A program made the translations under genes and the position numbers. A DNA stretch of 48,341 nucleotides from Streptomyces harbinensis. GTDB taxonomy: Bacteria; Actinomycetota; Actinomycetes; Streptomycetales; Streptomycetaceae. The stretch is from contig NZ_FPAB01000015.1 in NCBI RefSeq assembly GCF_900116145.1, positions 1 to 48,341 of the forward strand, given 5' to 3'. Shown in pieces: positions 1 to 9,476 of the stretch; positions within the stretch are counted from its first letter, which is position 1; each line of letters opens with the position of its first letter. Under the pieces are notes generated by a model. The model searched no databases, was not told the origin of the DNA, and saw only the letters and a program-made list of their open reading frames with translations.

Positions 1-248
1 GCAAGGAAAATCCTCGCTTAAATGCTGCACCTCAGACGAGGTCGAGATGCAGACTCAGTAAATAATCTGGCATTGACTATTTGGCACGCTGTTGAGTTCT
101 CAAGGAACGGATGCTTCCTTTGGTTCCCTCTCGGGCCCCTCCGGGCTTTCCCTTCATGTTTCCCAGCTTACCACATCCGATTTCTCGAACTTGGCCCCCG
201 CTGGGGGGAGTTAAGCCTTTGAGTTTTGCGCCCTCCGGCGTGTCCACC
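1..248 (-). other. Leader of an rRNA operon (upstream of 16S rRNA, which lies off the left edge)
   Basis: Read on the minus strand, 78-106 contains a boxA-like antitermination motif (CCTTGAGAACTCAACAGC) followed by GTGCCAAA and a GTCAATGCCAGA stretch. This arrangement is what I know from pre-16S leaders of Streptomyces and mycobacteria, where antitermination and RNase III processing signals sit between the promoters and the 16S gene. The 16S gene itself is not in the window. No convincing protein gene is seen here. A second -10-like hexamer (TAAGCT, 165-170) lies inside the leader but has no good -35 partner. Confidence 0.75.
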
Positions 249-277
249 ACTTTAGGGGATTCCCCCGCCGGATTCAA
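249..277 (-). promoter_or_regulatory. Probable rRNA operon promoter
   Basis: On the minus strand a TTGAAT -35 hexamer (272-277) is separated by exactly 17 bases from a TAAAGT -10 hexamer (249-254). This is a near-consensus sigma-70/HrdB spacing and lies just upstream of the boxA-like leader, so it probably drives the rRNA operon that leaves the window on the left. Confidence 0.65.
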
Positions 278-504
278 AATCCGGGGTTCGGAACCGAATT
301 CGGACATGCCGAATAAGGCCCCTCACGGGTTCGATCTCTTACGAGTGGGTGCCGTCCGGACGATCAGTTGATCATCGGCGGCGAGACGTACGGTCCGCCT
401 CCGTGGAAACCCCCGGGGGTGGACAGCTCGGAGAACATTACGCATCGCCCTCCCCAGCGTCAAATCAACTGGTCAGGGCTGCTCAGGAGGCACGGCGGCC
501 CCGC
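278..504. other. Intergenic stretch with no gene
   Basis: I see no coding sequence here. A 12-base perfect palindrome (ACCCCCGGGGGT, 409-420) lies in the 3' region of the SpoIIM-like gene and might stop its leftward transcript before the rRNA promoter, but it is short and has no T-run. Confidence 0.4.
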
Positions 505-1512
505 TCACGCGGCCACCGGTACCTCCGCCGGCCGGTCCGCCTCCGCCATGTCGCCCGTCTCCCCGGCCTCCGCCGCGCGCTTGCCCAGCACGAACACATA
601 GGCCAGGAACGCCGCCTCCGCCGCCACCCCGATCGCGATCCGCGCCCACGTCGGCAGCCCGGACGGGGTCACGAAGCCCTCGATCAGCCCGGAGATCAGC
701 AGCACCACGGCCAGCCCCAGCGCCATCCCGATCGCCGCGCGCCCCTCCTCCGCCAGCGCCGTCAGCCGGCGGCGCGGGCCCGGGTCCAGCACCGTCCAGC
801 CCAGCCGCAGGCCCACCCCCGCCGCCACGAACACCGCCGTCAGCTCCAGCAGCCCGTGCGGCAGGATCAGCCCGAGGAACACATCCAGCCGGTCGACCGA
901 GGCCATCAGCCCGACCCCGGTCGCCACGTTCAGCGCGTTCTGGAACAGCACCCACAGCACCGGAATACCGAGCAGCGCCCCGAACGCCAGCGACATCCCC
1001 GCCACCTGCGCGTTGTTCGTCCACACCTGCGCCGAGAACGCCGCCGCCGGACTACTGGAGTAGTACGTCTCGTACTGGCCGCCCGGCCGGGTCATCTCCC
1101 GCAACGCCTCCGGCGCCGCCAGCGACGACTGCACCGCCGGGTTGGCCGCGATCCACCAGCCGATGCCCGCCACCGCCAGCGTGAACAGCACCGCCACCGG
1201 CACCCACCACCGACGGGTCCGGTACAGCGCCGCCGGGAAGCCGGCGGTGAAGAAGTGCGCCGCGTCCCGCCAGGTCGCCTTCCGCGTCCCGACCACCGTC
1301 GCCCGTGCCCGCGCCACCAGCGTCGTCAGCCGGTTGACCAGAACCGGATCGGGTGAGGAGGACTGGATCTGCGACAGCTGCGTCGACGTCCGCTGGTACA
1401 GCACCACCAGCTCGTCCGTCTCCGCCCCGCTCAGCCGCCGGCGCCGCCGCAACAGCTCGTCCAGCCGGTCCCACTCCGCCCCGTGCGCGGCCATGAAGAC
1501 ATCGAGATCCAT
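505..1512 (-). CDS. SpoIIM-like (stage II sporulation protein M / DUF95) membrane protein
   Basis: The 335-residue protein has a charged cytoplasmic N-terminus (about residues 1-95, rich in Arg/Glu) and about five hydrophobic segments near residues 98-120, 175-200, 215-235, 256-278 and 288-310. This arrangement, with the ILPHGLLELTAVF motif near residue 218, is typical of the SpoIIM/DUF95 integral membrane family. In Bacillus SpoIIM acts in forespore engulfment; actinobacterial members have no established role. It starts with ATG and is divergent from the RDD gene with only 38 bases between the starts, so the two probably share a promoter region. The pairing of SpoIIM-like and RDD genes recurs in actinobacteria (from memory). 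Confidence 0.85.
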   Translation of the reverse strand: MDLDVFMAAHGAEWDRLDELLRRRRRLSGAETDELVVLYQRTSTQLSQIQSSSPDPVLVNRLTTLVARARATVVGTRKATWRDAAHFFTAGFPAALYRTRRWWVPVAVLFTLAVAGIGWWIAANPAVQSSLAAPEALREMTRPGGQYETYYSSSPAAAFSAQVWTNNAQVAGMSLAFGALLGIPVLWVLFQNALNVATGVGLMASVDRLDVFLGLILPHGLLELTAVFVAAGVGLRLGWTVLDPGPRRRLTALAEEGRAAIGMALGLAVVLLISGLIEGFVTPSGLPTWARIAIGVAAEAAFLAYVFVLGKRAAEAGETGDMAEADRPAEVPVAA

Positions 1513-1550
1513 ACGGAAAGCTTCCCAGATGACAATGGGAGACTGGACAG

Positions 1551-2399
1551 ATGAGTCAACTCGTCACGGGTGATGCGGTAGTACTCGGGCTCCAGCCCGC
1601 GCGGGTGCCGACTCGGGCGCTGGCGATCGCCATCGACGGCGTCGTCATCCTCACCGGCTATCTGCTGCTCAGCATGGTGCTCCTGAGCGCCGTCCTCCCG
1701 CTGGGCGCCGCCACCGCGCAGGCGGTGCAGGTGGCGCTGCTGATCCTCGTCCTGGTCGGGGTGCCGATCGCCGTGGAGACCCTGACCCAGGGCCGGTCGC
1801 TCGGCAAGCTGGCGCTCGGCCTGCGCGTCGTGCGGACGGACGGCGGCCCGGTGCGGTTCCGGCACGCGCTCGTCCGCGGGGTGATCGGCTTCGTGGAGAT
1901 CCTGCTGACCGGCGGCACCGTCGCGCTCATCGCTTCGCTCGTCTCGCCCCAGGGACGGCGGCTCGGCGACGTCTTCGCCGGCACCCTGGTGGTCCGCGAA
2001 CGGCTGCCCGGCCGCCGTGCCCTGGCTCTCCCGCCGCCCCCGCCGGAGCTGGCCGGCCGGTTCGCGCAGCTCGACCTCTCCCAGGTGCCGGACGGGCTGT
2101 GGCTGGCCGTGCGCCAGTACCTGACCCGGATGGCGAAGATGGAGCGGAACGCCGCCTGGTCGCTGGGCGAGCGGCTGGCCGGGGACGTGGCGGCCAGGAC
2201 CGGCGCCCCCATCCCGCCCGGACTGCACCCGGCCGGCTATCTGACGGCCGTGGCCGCCGAGCGGCGGCGCCGGGACAGCGAGCGGGTCTTCGGCCGCCCG
2301 GCCGCCCCCGGCACGCCACCGGCCGGCGGCGCCCCGTACGTACCGGCGGCTCCCGCCCCGCCGTCCGGCACCGCCGGGGGTCTCACCCCACCGTCGTGA
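1551..2399 (+). CDS. RDD family membrane protein
   Basis: The 282-residue protein carries an RDD domain over about residues 15-150: an N-terminal VPTRALAIAIDGVVI segment with the conserved Arg-Asp pair, then hydrophobic helices near 22-45 and 53-72 and a third near 110-130, followed by the QGRRLGDVFAGTLVV motif that ends RDD domains. The C-terminal half is soluble and finishes in a Pro/Ala-rich tail. RDD proteins are small membrane proteins of largely unknown function, some linked to ion transport. The gene is divergent from the SpoIIM-like gene and its last 17 bases overlap the end of the convergent hypothetical gene. Confidence 0.85.
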   Translation: MSQLVTGDAVVLGLQPARVPTRALAIAIDGVVILTGYLLLSMVLLSAVLPLGAATAQAVQVALLILVLVGVPIAVETLTQGRSLGKLALGLRVVRTDGGPVRFRHALVRGVIGFVEILLTGGTVALIASLVSPQGRRLGDVFAGTLVVRERLPGRRALALPPPPPELAGRFAQLDLSQVPDGLWLAVRQYLTRMAKMERNAAWSLGERLAGDVAARTGAPIPPGLHPAGYLTAVAAERRRRDSERVFGRPAAPGTPPAGGAPYVPAAPAPPSGTAGGLTPPS

Positions 2400-3015
2400 T
2401 CGCGGAGGGCGGGGAATCCAGCTCCTCCAGCTCCACGCCGGGCGCCGACAGCACCACATCGCCCGCCAGGTGGACGGTGTGCGCCTGCCCGGTCTCCTGA
2501 TCGTCCACGCGATAGGCGTGCACCGTCAGCACCCCGCCCCCGTCGCCGTCCGCCGGGTGCGTCTCGCTGCGCAGCAGCGTCCACACCTCGTCACGGGTGC
2601 GCGGCGCCAGATGCGGCTCGGTGAACTCCACCAGCCGCACCCGGACGCCGCCCGCCCCCGGCGCCGGGCGCAGCAGCTGGGCGACGGCCAGCAGATGGGC
2701 CGGGGAGCGGCCGGTGAAGGCGTGGGCGGGGGCGTTGCCCTCCTGGGCGTGTTCGCCGGTGGGGTCGGTACGGACCCAGGTGACTCCGGAGAGCGCGGCG
2801 CCGCGTACCTGCCAGGCGCCGGCGTGGAGTTCCAGCCGCAGCGGGCGGCCGAGATCGTCCAGGGTGAGGTCCAGTGAGCCGGCCTCGGCGCCGTCGGGGG
2901 CGGTGGTGCGGGAGACGTAGCGCCAGCCGTGCGGGCCGGGCGCGCACTGGAAGCGCTCCTCGCCCAGCGGCGTTCCGTCGTAGGGGTCGTGGAGGCTGTA
3001 CCGGCCGCGTGGCAT
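2383..3015 (-). CDS. Hypothetical protein (actinobacterial, soluble)
   Basis: I do not recognise a named family. The protein is about 210 residues, has no signal peptide or membrane segment, and reads as a beta-rich soluble protein. The start is uncertain: an upstream ATG at 3042 is possible, but the ATG at 3015 (MPRGRYSLHDPYDGTPLG) begins the part that looks structured; neither has a good ribosome binding site. Codon use is normal for the region, and the gene sits downstream of ahcY on the same strand with an 84-base gap. Its end overlaps the RDD gene by 17 bases. Confidence 0.7.
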   Translation of the reverse strand: MPRGRYSLHDPYDGTPLGEERFQCAPGPHGWRYVSRTTAPDGAEAGSLDLTLDDLGRPLRLELHAGAWQVRGAALSGVTWVRTDPTGEHAQEGNAPAHAFTGRSPAHLLAVAQLLRPAPGAGGVRVRLVEFTEPHLAPRTRDEVWTLLRSETHPADGDGGGVLTVHAYRVDDQETGQAHTVHLAGDVVLSAPGVELEELDSPPSAITTVG

Positions 3016-3099
3016 GGGGGCAGCGTACGGGGCCGCCCGCATGCCACGCGGTGCCGGCCCGGCGCCTGTCAGGTACCGGGCCGGCGGCCGGCGGGCCGC

Positions 3100-4518
<1,419 letters not shown>

Positions 4519-4743
4519 GACTGCTGTTCCTCCTGGGAGGGCTGGCTGACGGACAGAATGCTGTTGCCGGACCGGCTGCGCACGCGTCGCGCGTGGCGTC
4601 GGGCATGCGCCGGCCCGGGATTCGCATCCGTCGGAGGGCCTTCTTACCCCTCGGCCGGGCTGGGCCGCGCGGCCCCCCGACTGCCATCAGCAGCGACGTC
4701 TACTCCTACTCCGCGCCCAAATCTACACGCCCGGGCCGTGCGG
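4519..4743 (-). promoter_or_regulatory. Structured leader of ahcY, possible regulatory RNA
   Basis: The 225 bases between the manA stop and the ahcY start can fold into several hairpins on the minus strand: ATGCG pairs with CGCAT around a CCCGG/CCGG core, and a perfect CACGCG-CGA-CGCGTG hairpin follows closely. The gap is long for this compact region. An SAH riboswitch would make biological sense in front of ahcY, but I could not align the conserved core with confidence, so this stays a candidate. Confidence 0.3.
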
Positions 4744-5982
4744 TCACAGGGCCACGGTGGCACGGAAGAGAGTGCCGGGGCCGGTGGCGGTGACGGTTTC
4801 GGACGCCGGGACGTAGGCGGAACGGCCGCGGGCCAGGGTGAGTTCGGCGTGCTGCGTGCGCAGGGTGACGGTGCCGTCCGTGCACAGCAGGATCTGCGGT
4901 CCGCCGGCCGGGAGGACGGCCCGTCCGGTGCTGCCGTCCTCGGACCCGGTGCCGCCCGTGCCGCCGGTGCCGAGCACGTACCGGGAGAGCCGGAACTCGT
5001 CGATCGGGGCCGGGTACACCTCCTCGCCGCCGGGCCGTGGCTCGGGCCGCAGCAGGCCCGGCTCGGTCGGCTCGAAGCGGACCACGCGCAGCAGTTCGGG
5101 CACGTCCACGTGCTTGGGGGTGAGCCCGCAGCGCAGCACGTTGTCGGAGTTGGCCATGATCTCCACGCCCAGGCCGCTGAGGTAGGCGTGCGGGACGCCG
5201 GCGCCGAGGTAGAGCGCTTCGCCGGGCCGCAGGCTGACGTGGTGGAGCAGCAGGGCGGCGAGGACGCCGGGGTCGCCGGGGTGGTGCCGCGCGATGCCGG
5301 CGTACGGGGCGTACGGGCCGCCGAGGCGGGCGGCGGCTTCTGCGGCGCGGTCCACGGTGGGGGCGAGGGCGGCGCGGTCGGCGCCGAGGAGGGCGGTGAG
5401 GACCTCGCGCATGGGGTGTCCCCTGCCCAACGAGCTCGGGGAGGCGTCGGCGGCCTGCCGGTCGCGGAGGGCGAGGACGTACGGCTTGAGGTCGTCGATG
5501 CCCAGTCCCTCCAGGAGGGCGGCGGCCTCGGCGGCCGGGCGGAAGCCGCACAGCCCCTCGAACGGGGTGAGGGCGCACAGGAGTTCGGGCTTGTGGTTGG
5601 CGTCCTTGTAGTTGCGGTGCGGGGCGTCGAGCGGGACGCCCCGCCGTTCCTCGTCCGCGAAGCCCGTCTGCGCCTGGGAGCGGGACGGGTGGACCTGGAG
5701 GGAGAGCGGCGCGTCGGCGGCGAGCAGCTTGAGGAGGAACGGCAGCCGGGGCCCGAAGGCGGCCACCGTCTCGGGGCCGAGTTCGGCCTGCGGGTCGGCG
5801 CGGATGATCTCGGTGAGGGTCACCGTCCCGGCGCCGCGGTCCAGCCGGGAGGGGGCGCCGGGGTGGGCGCCCATCCAGAGTTCGGCCTGCGGGGTGCCGG
5901 TGGGTGCGGTGCCCAGCAGCGCGGGGATGGCGGTGTGCGAGCCCCAGGCGTAGGGGCGGACGGTGTTGTCGAGGCTGTCCAT
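4744..5982 (-). CDS. manA: Mannose-6-phosphate isomerase, class I
   Basis: This zinc enzyme interconverts fructose-6-phosphate and mannose-6-phosphate, the entry step to GDP-mannose and mannosylated surface glycans. The 412-residue protein shows the type I signatures: YAWGSHTAIP near residue 11, QAELWMGAHPGAPS near 32-45, the zinc-site QVHPS near 96, KPELLCAL near 132, and LGAGVPHAYLSG in the second cupin-like region near 261. The ATG is preceded by GGAGGT. It lies in the same-strand run manB-Trm112-SIS-manA, 17 bases after the SIS gene, so it is probably co-transcribed. A short repeat-like insertion encoding PSSLGRGHP is present in the middle of the gene. Confidence 0.95.
   Translation of the reverse strand: MDSLDNTVRPYAWGSHTAIPALLGTAPTGTPQAELWMGAHPGAPSRLDRGAGTVTLTEIIRADPQAELGPETVAAFGPRLPFLLKLLAADAPLSLQVHPSRSQAQTGFADEERRGVPLDAPHRNYKDANHKPELLCALTPFEGLCGFRPAAEAAALLEGLGIDDLKPYVLALRDRQAADASPSSLGRGHPMREVLTALLGADRAALAPTVDRAAEAAARLGGPYAPYAGIARHHPGDPGVLAALLLHHVSLRPGEALYLGAGVPHAYLSGLGVEIMANSDNVLRCGLTPKHVDVPELLRVVRFEPTEPGLLRPEPRPGGEEVYPAPIDEFRLSRYVLGTGGTGGTGSEDGSTGRAVLPAGGPQILLCTDGTVTLRTQHAELTLARGRSAYVPASETVTATGPGTLFRATVAL
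5416..5444. repeat. Short palindrome-like element inside manA
   Basis: A CCCC...GGGG-bounded segment (GTGTCCCCTGCCC then GAGCTCGGGGAGG) interrupts the manA helical domain and is translated in frame as PSSLGRGHP. It resembles, from memory, small palindromic repeats scattered through Streptomyces genomes. Its copy number cannot be judged from this window. Confidence 0.35.
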
Positions 5983-5999
5983 AGGACCTCCATGGGACC

Positions 6000-7190
6000 T
6001 CAGGAGTCCGGGGCCTGGGCGAGCGCCAGGTAAACGGCGGCGAAATCGAGGGGAACGAGCAGGTCGGCGAGGGCGGCCAGCGGCCCTTCGGCGTCCTCGG
6101 CCGGGGCGAGTTCAGCGAGCGGGACGTTGTGCTCCAGGGCGAGGTCGCGGGCGGCGGTGACGGCACCGGCGGCGGTCGCGCCGCGCAGCAGCAGGACGCG
6201 GGGGCGCGGCGCCTCGGGCTCCTCGACGCGGTCGCGGAAGAAGTCGTCCTCGGCGGTGCGGGAGGCGCCGGCGAGCAGCGCCCCGTGGGCGGTGAGGGCG
6301 CCGGGGAGCGCGGCGGGCAGCGCGGGGAGGCCGGCGAGCGCGGTGAGGGTTGCGGCGGCGTGCCGGGCGGCGGCGCCGGCGAGGGGGCCCTCGCTCCACA
6401 GCAGCGGCAGGGCCGCGCCGCAGTCGGTGGCCAGGATCTTGGCGGGATTGCCGCCCCCGGCGTCCGGCCCGGAGGTGCCCCCGGTGCCGGCGGCGGGGCC
6501 GCAGCGTTCGGCGAGGGCGTCGAGCCGGTCGGCGAGGGCGGCCACGGCGGGCTGTGCGGCGGCGCCGCCGTCCCCGTACAGGCCGAGCCGTTCGCCGAGC
6601 AGCAGCAGCGGGGTGAGCAGCGCCCAGTACGGACCGGGGGCCTGGGGGTACCCCCGGCCGGAGGCTGGGGGAGGATGCCCGGCGGGCTCCAGGTGGGCGG
6701 GGCGGGTGAGCGCGACGGCGAGGTTGCGGCGGTACGCGGTGGCCTCGGCGAGCGGGCTGCCGGCCGGGCTGACGGAGACGATGGAGCAGCCGCGCCGGTA
6801 GGCGGCGTCCACCAGGAGGCTCAGTCCGGCCTCGCTGCCCTCGGCGGAGGTGAGGAGCAGCAGGTCCATGGGGCCGGCCCAGCGGGGCAGCGGCCACTGG
6901 AGCGCGCCGGGGGCGGCGAGCGGGCCGGTGGCCTCCAGCACGGTGACGGGGACGGTGCCCCCGGCGAGCGCGGTCAGCAGGTCGGCGGCGAGCGGGACTT
7001 CGGGCCCGGTGCCGGCGATCAGGACGGTGCCGGGGCGGCCCTCGGGGCGCAGGTCGTCGATGCCGGCCTCGGTCGCGGCGCGGGCGGCGGTGCGGACCTG
7101 GGCCCCGGCGGCGGCGACCCCGCGCAGCAGGCCGCGCGGGTCGGCGCGGGCGAGCCGGGCGGGGTCCTCCAGCAGGGTCTCGTCGATCAC
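6000..7190 (-). CDS. SIS-domain sugar isomerase-like protein (Rv3256c-type)
   Basis: The 396-residue cytoplasmic protein has a nucleotide/sugar-phosphate fold with GTVLIAGTGPEVPLAADLL near residues 53-71 and a DLLLLTSAEGSEAGLSLLV segment near 108-126, matching the double-SIS phosphosugar-binding layout of phosphoglucose isomerase relatives. By position between manB and manA it matches Rv3256c, whose exact reaction I do not know; a role in mannose-phosphate metabolism is an inference. It starts with GTG in a 4-base GTGA overlap with the Trm112 gene, so translation is coupled. Residues near 172-184 (PPPASGRGYPQAP) are encoded by one arm of a 40-base repeat and look like an insertion. Confidence 0.75.
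   Translation of the reverse strand: MIDETLLEDPARLARADPRGLLRGVAAAGAQVRTAARAATEAGIDDLRPEGRPGTVLIAGTGPEVPLAADLLTALAGGTVPVTVLEATGPLAAPGALQWPLPRWAGPMDLLLLTSAEGSEAGLSLLVDAAYRRGCSIVSVSPAGSPLAEATAYRRNLAVALTRPAHLEPAGHPPPASGRGYPQAPGPYWALLTPLLLLGERLGLYGDGGAAAQPAVAALADRLDALAERCGPAAGTGGTSGPDAGGGNPAKILATDCGAALPLLWSEGPLAGAAARHAAATLTALAGLPALPAALPGALTAHGALLAGASRTAEDDFFRDRVEEPEAPRPRVLLLRGATAAGAVTAARDLALEHNVPLAELAPAEDAEGPLAALADLLVPLDFAAVYLALAQAPDS
6635..6674. repeat. 40-bp repeat, copy 1, inside the SIS gene
   Basis: These 40 bases are the exact reverse complement of 7447-7486. The core is the palindrome GGGGGTACCCCC followed by GGCCGGAGGCTGGGGGAGG. The copy is read in frame within the SIS gene, adding about 13 Pro/Gly-rich residues. 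It looks like a mobile palindromic element of the type common in Streptomyces. Confidence 0.85.
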
Positions 7191-7378
7191 CGGGAGGGCC
7201 TGCGCGCCTCGTCCTCCAGCAGGACGGGGACGCCGTCCCGGACCGGGTAGGCGAGGCCGCAGCCCTCGTCGGTGCAGACGAGTTCGCCGCCGTCACCGCC
7301 GCTCTCGTCCTCCCGGAGCGGGGCGTGGCACGCCGGGCAGGCGAGGATGTCCAGCAGCGCGGCTTCGACGAGCGGCAT
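7187..7378 (-). CDS. Trm112-family small zinc protein
   Basis: The 63-residue protein has a CPAC pair (Cys14, Cys17) and a second pair (Cys35, Cys40), then a GLAYPVRDGVPVLL stretch, which is the Trm112/UPF0434 zinc-ribbon pattern. Bacterial members are thought to be small partners of methyltransferases or structural zinc proteins; the partner here is not evident. It sits between manB and the SIS gene and overlaps the latter by four bases. The start follows a modest GAAGGGA ribosome binding site. Confidence 0.85.
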   Translation of the reverse strand: MPLVEAALLDILACPACHAPLREDESGGDGGELVCTDEGCGLAYPVRDGVPVLLEDEARRPSR

Positions 7379-7446
7379 GGGCGGCGTCCCTTCGGGAGGC
7401 GGACGGTGATCACGGTGATCGGGCCTCTCAGCGTACCGCCGTCCGC

Positions 7447-7486
7447 CCTCCCCCAGCCTCCGGCCGGGGGTACCCCCAGGCCCCCG
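7447..7486. repeat. 40-bp repeat, copy 2, abutting the manB stop codon
   Basis: This is the exact inverted copy of 6635-6674. It ends at the base next to the manB TAG (7487-7489), filling part of the gap before the Trm112 gene. In the manB transcript it can form a stable hairpin and might act as an attenuator or as mRNA 3'-end protection. Confidence 0.85.
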
Positions 7487-8857
7487 CTACGCGGTGATGA
7501 TGGCCAGCACCTCGTCGCGGACGCGGGCGACGGTGTCGGCGTCCCTGGCCTCGACGTTGAGGCGCAGCAGCGGCTCGGTGTTGGAGGGGCGCAGGTTGAA
7601 CCACCAGTCGGCGGTGGTGACGGTGAGGCCGTCGAGGGTGTCGAGTTCGGTGCCGGGCCGGTCGGCGTAGGCGGCGCGGACGGCGGCGGTGCGGCCGGCC
7701 TGGTCGGCGACCTCGGTGTTGATCTCACCGGAGGCGGGGTACCGGTCGTAGGCGGCGACCAGCTGGGAGAGCGGCCCGTCCTGTCCGCCGAGGGCGGCGA
7801 GGACGTGCAGGGCGGCGAGCATGCCGGTGTCGGCGTTCCAGAAGTCGCGGAAGTAGTAGTGCGCGGAGTGCTCGCCGCCGAAGATGGCGCCGGTTTTCGC
7901 CATTTCGCCCTTGATGAAGGAGTGGCCGACGCGGGTGCGGACGGGGGTGCCGCCGTTCTCCTCGACGACCTCGGCCACCGACCAGGAGGTGATGAGGTTG
8001 TGGATGATGGCGGAGCCGGGGGCCTTGGCGAGTTCGCGGGCGGCGACCAGGGCGGTGATGGCGGACGGGGAGACGGGTTCGCCGCGCTCGTCCACGACGA
8101 AGCAGCGGTCGGCGTCGCCGTCGAAGGCGAGGCCGACGTCGGCGCCGGTGGCGCGGACGCGGGCCTGGAGGTCCACGATGTTGGCCGGGTCGAGCGGGTT
8201 GGCCTCGTGGTGGGGGAAGGTGCCGTCGAGTTCGAAGTACATCGGGTCGACCTCGATGGGCAGCCCGGCGAAGACGGTGGGGGCGGTGTGGCCGCCCATG
8301 CCGTTGCCCGCGTCGATGACGACCTTGAGCGGGCGGATGGCGGTGAGGTCGACGAGGCCGCGCAGGTGGCCGGCGTAGTCGTCGAGGGTGTCGCGCCGGG
8401 AGATGGTGCCGGGGGTGGCGACGGGCTCGGGGGCGCCTTCGGTCATCCACCGCTCGACGAGGGCGCGGATGTCGGCGAGCCCGCTGTCCTGGCCGACGGG
8501 CTTGGCGCCGGCGCGGCACATCTTGATGCCGTTGTACTGGGCGGGGTTGTGGCTGGCGGTGAACATGGCGCCGGGCAGGTCGAGCGCGCCGCTGGCGTAG
8601 TACAGCTGGTCGGTGGAGCACAGCCCGATCTCGGTGACGTCCGCGCCGCGGTCGGCGGCGCCGCGCGCGAAGGCGTGGGCGAGGCCGGGCGAGGAGGGCC
8701 GCATGTCGTGGCCGATGACGATGCCGGTGCTGTCGCCGAGGGCGATCTCGACGAAGGCGGCGCCGAAGAGGCCGGCGAGGTGTTCGTCCCACTGGTCGGG
8801 GACCACTCCGCGTACGTCGTAAGCCTTGACGAGCTGTGACAGGTCCGGTGCGGGCAC
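7487..8857 (-). CDS. manB: Phosphomannomutase / phosphoglucomutase
   Basis: The enzyme converts mannose-6-phosphate to mannose-1-phosphate, the substrate for GDP-mannose synthesis. The 456-residue protein shows all four alpha-D-phosphohexomutase landmarks: the catalytic phosphoserine Ser102 in TASHNP, the metal loop DGDAD (246-250), a sugar-binding loop around GEHSAHYYFRDF, and the phosphate-binding RPSNTEPLLRL near the C-terminus. It starts with GTG behind AAGGGG. It is the first sugar gene of the minus-strand run after the DUF3499 gene (31-base gap) and matches Rv3257c by position. Confidence 0.95.
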   Translation of the reverse strand: MPAPDLSQLVKAYDVRGVVPDQWDEHLAGLFGAAFVEIALGDSTGIVIGHDMRPSSPGLAHAFARGAADRGADVTEIGLCSTDQLYYASGALDLPGAMFTASHNPAQYNGIKMCRAGAKPVGQDSGLADIRALVERWMTEGAPEPVATPGTISRRDTLDDYAGHLRGLVDLTAIRPLKVVIDAGNGMGGHTAPTVFAGLPIEVDPMYFELDGTFPHHEANPLDPANIVDLQARVRATGADVGLAFDGDADRCFVVDERGEPVSPSAITALVAARELAKAPGSAIIHNLITSWSVAEVVEENGGTPVRTRVGHSFIKGEMAKTGAIFGGEHSAHYYFRDFWNADTGMLAALHVLAALGGQDGPLSQLVAAYDRYPASGEINTEVADQAGRTAAVRAAYADRPGTELDTLDGLTVTTADWWFNLRPSNTEPLLRLNVEARDADTVARVRDEVLAIITA

Positions 8858-8888
8858 AGTCCACCCCTTGTCGTTGATTGGTGCGGGC

Positions 8889-9278
8889 CTACTGTTCGGG
8901 CGAGCGGAGAATCCGCAGGTGGCCGCGGCGGGCGACTTCCATGGCGCTCGTCGCGTCCCGGACCGGCCGGCCCGCCGGTTCGACGGGTTCGTCGGACGGC
9001 GGTGGGGTGCGGGCGGCCTCGCGCACGGCGTCGGCGAGCGCTTCGAGGTCGTCGCCGCTGGGGCGCGACGCGGAGGTGTCGATGGCGAGCCGGACCACCT
9101 CCCAGCCGCGGGGGGCGGTCAGCCGCTCGGAATGCTCGGCGCACAGGTCGTAGCAGTGCGGCTCGGCATAGGTGGCGAGGGGACCGAGGACGGCCGTGGA
9201 GTCCGCGTAGACATACGTCAGCGTCGCCACGGCGGGACGGCCGCACGCGGTGCGCGAACAGCGACGTACGGGGCTCAC
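8889..9278 (-). CDS. DUF3499 family protein, putative zinc-binding
   Basis: The 129-residue protein starts at a GTG giving SPVRRCSRTACGRPA, the usual N-terminus of actinobacterial DUF3499 proteins; a longer upstream reading is possible but would add unlike sequence. Four cysteines in two pairs (Cys7/Cys12 and Cys42/Cys46, within AEPHCYDLCAEH) suggest a small zinc site. Function is unknown. The family is consistently found beside manB and the metallopeptidase-like gene, as in Rv3258c. It is divergent from the metallopeptidase-like gene. Confidence 0.8.
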   Translation of the reverse strand: MSPVRRCSRTACGRPAVATLTYVYADSTAVLGPLATYAEPHCYDLCAEHSERLTAPRGWEVVRLAIDTSASRPSGDDLEALADAVREAARTPPPSDEPVEPAGRPVRDATSAMEVARRGHLRILRSPEQ

Positions 9279-9476
9279 GATGTTGGACCGTACCGCACTC
9301 CTGAGCGGGCCGCGACGACTCACCCCGGCGTCACCCGCCCGTGTCGCCGGGCGATGGCCGATTTGCGACCGGATTCGTTCCAGGACGTACGGTTTGTGCT
9401 CACTGACGGACGGAAACGCTGGAGGAACCGGTATCGAACCGGTACAGCCTGCCATCGTCCTCTAAGGTCGGAGACG

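Noticed and set aside
4560..4660. SAH riboswitch before ahcY
   Set aside because: Position fits, but the conserved GAGGAGCGCUGC-like core and the pseudoknot partner could not be aligned, so I call only a structured leader.
9427..9443. Minus-strand T-arm-like sequence (ACCGGTTCGATACCGGT) suggesting a tRNA
   Set aside because: The 5-bp stem and TTCGATA loop look like a tRNA T-arm, but no matching acceptor, D-arm or anticodon arm lies upstream.
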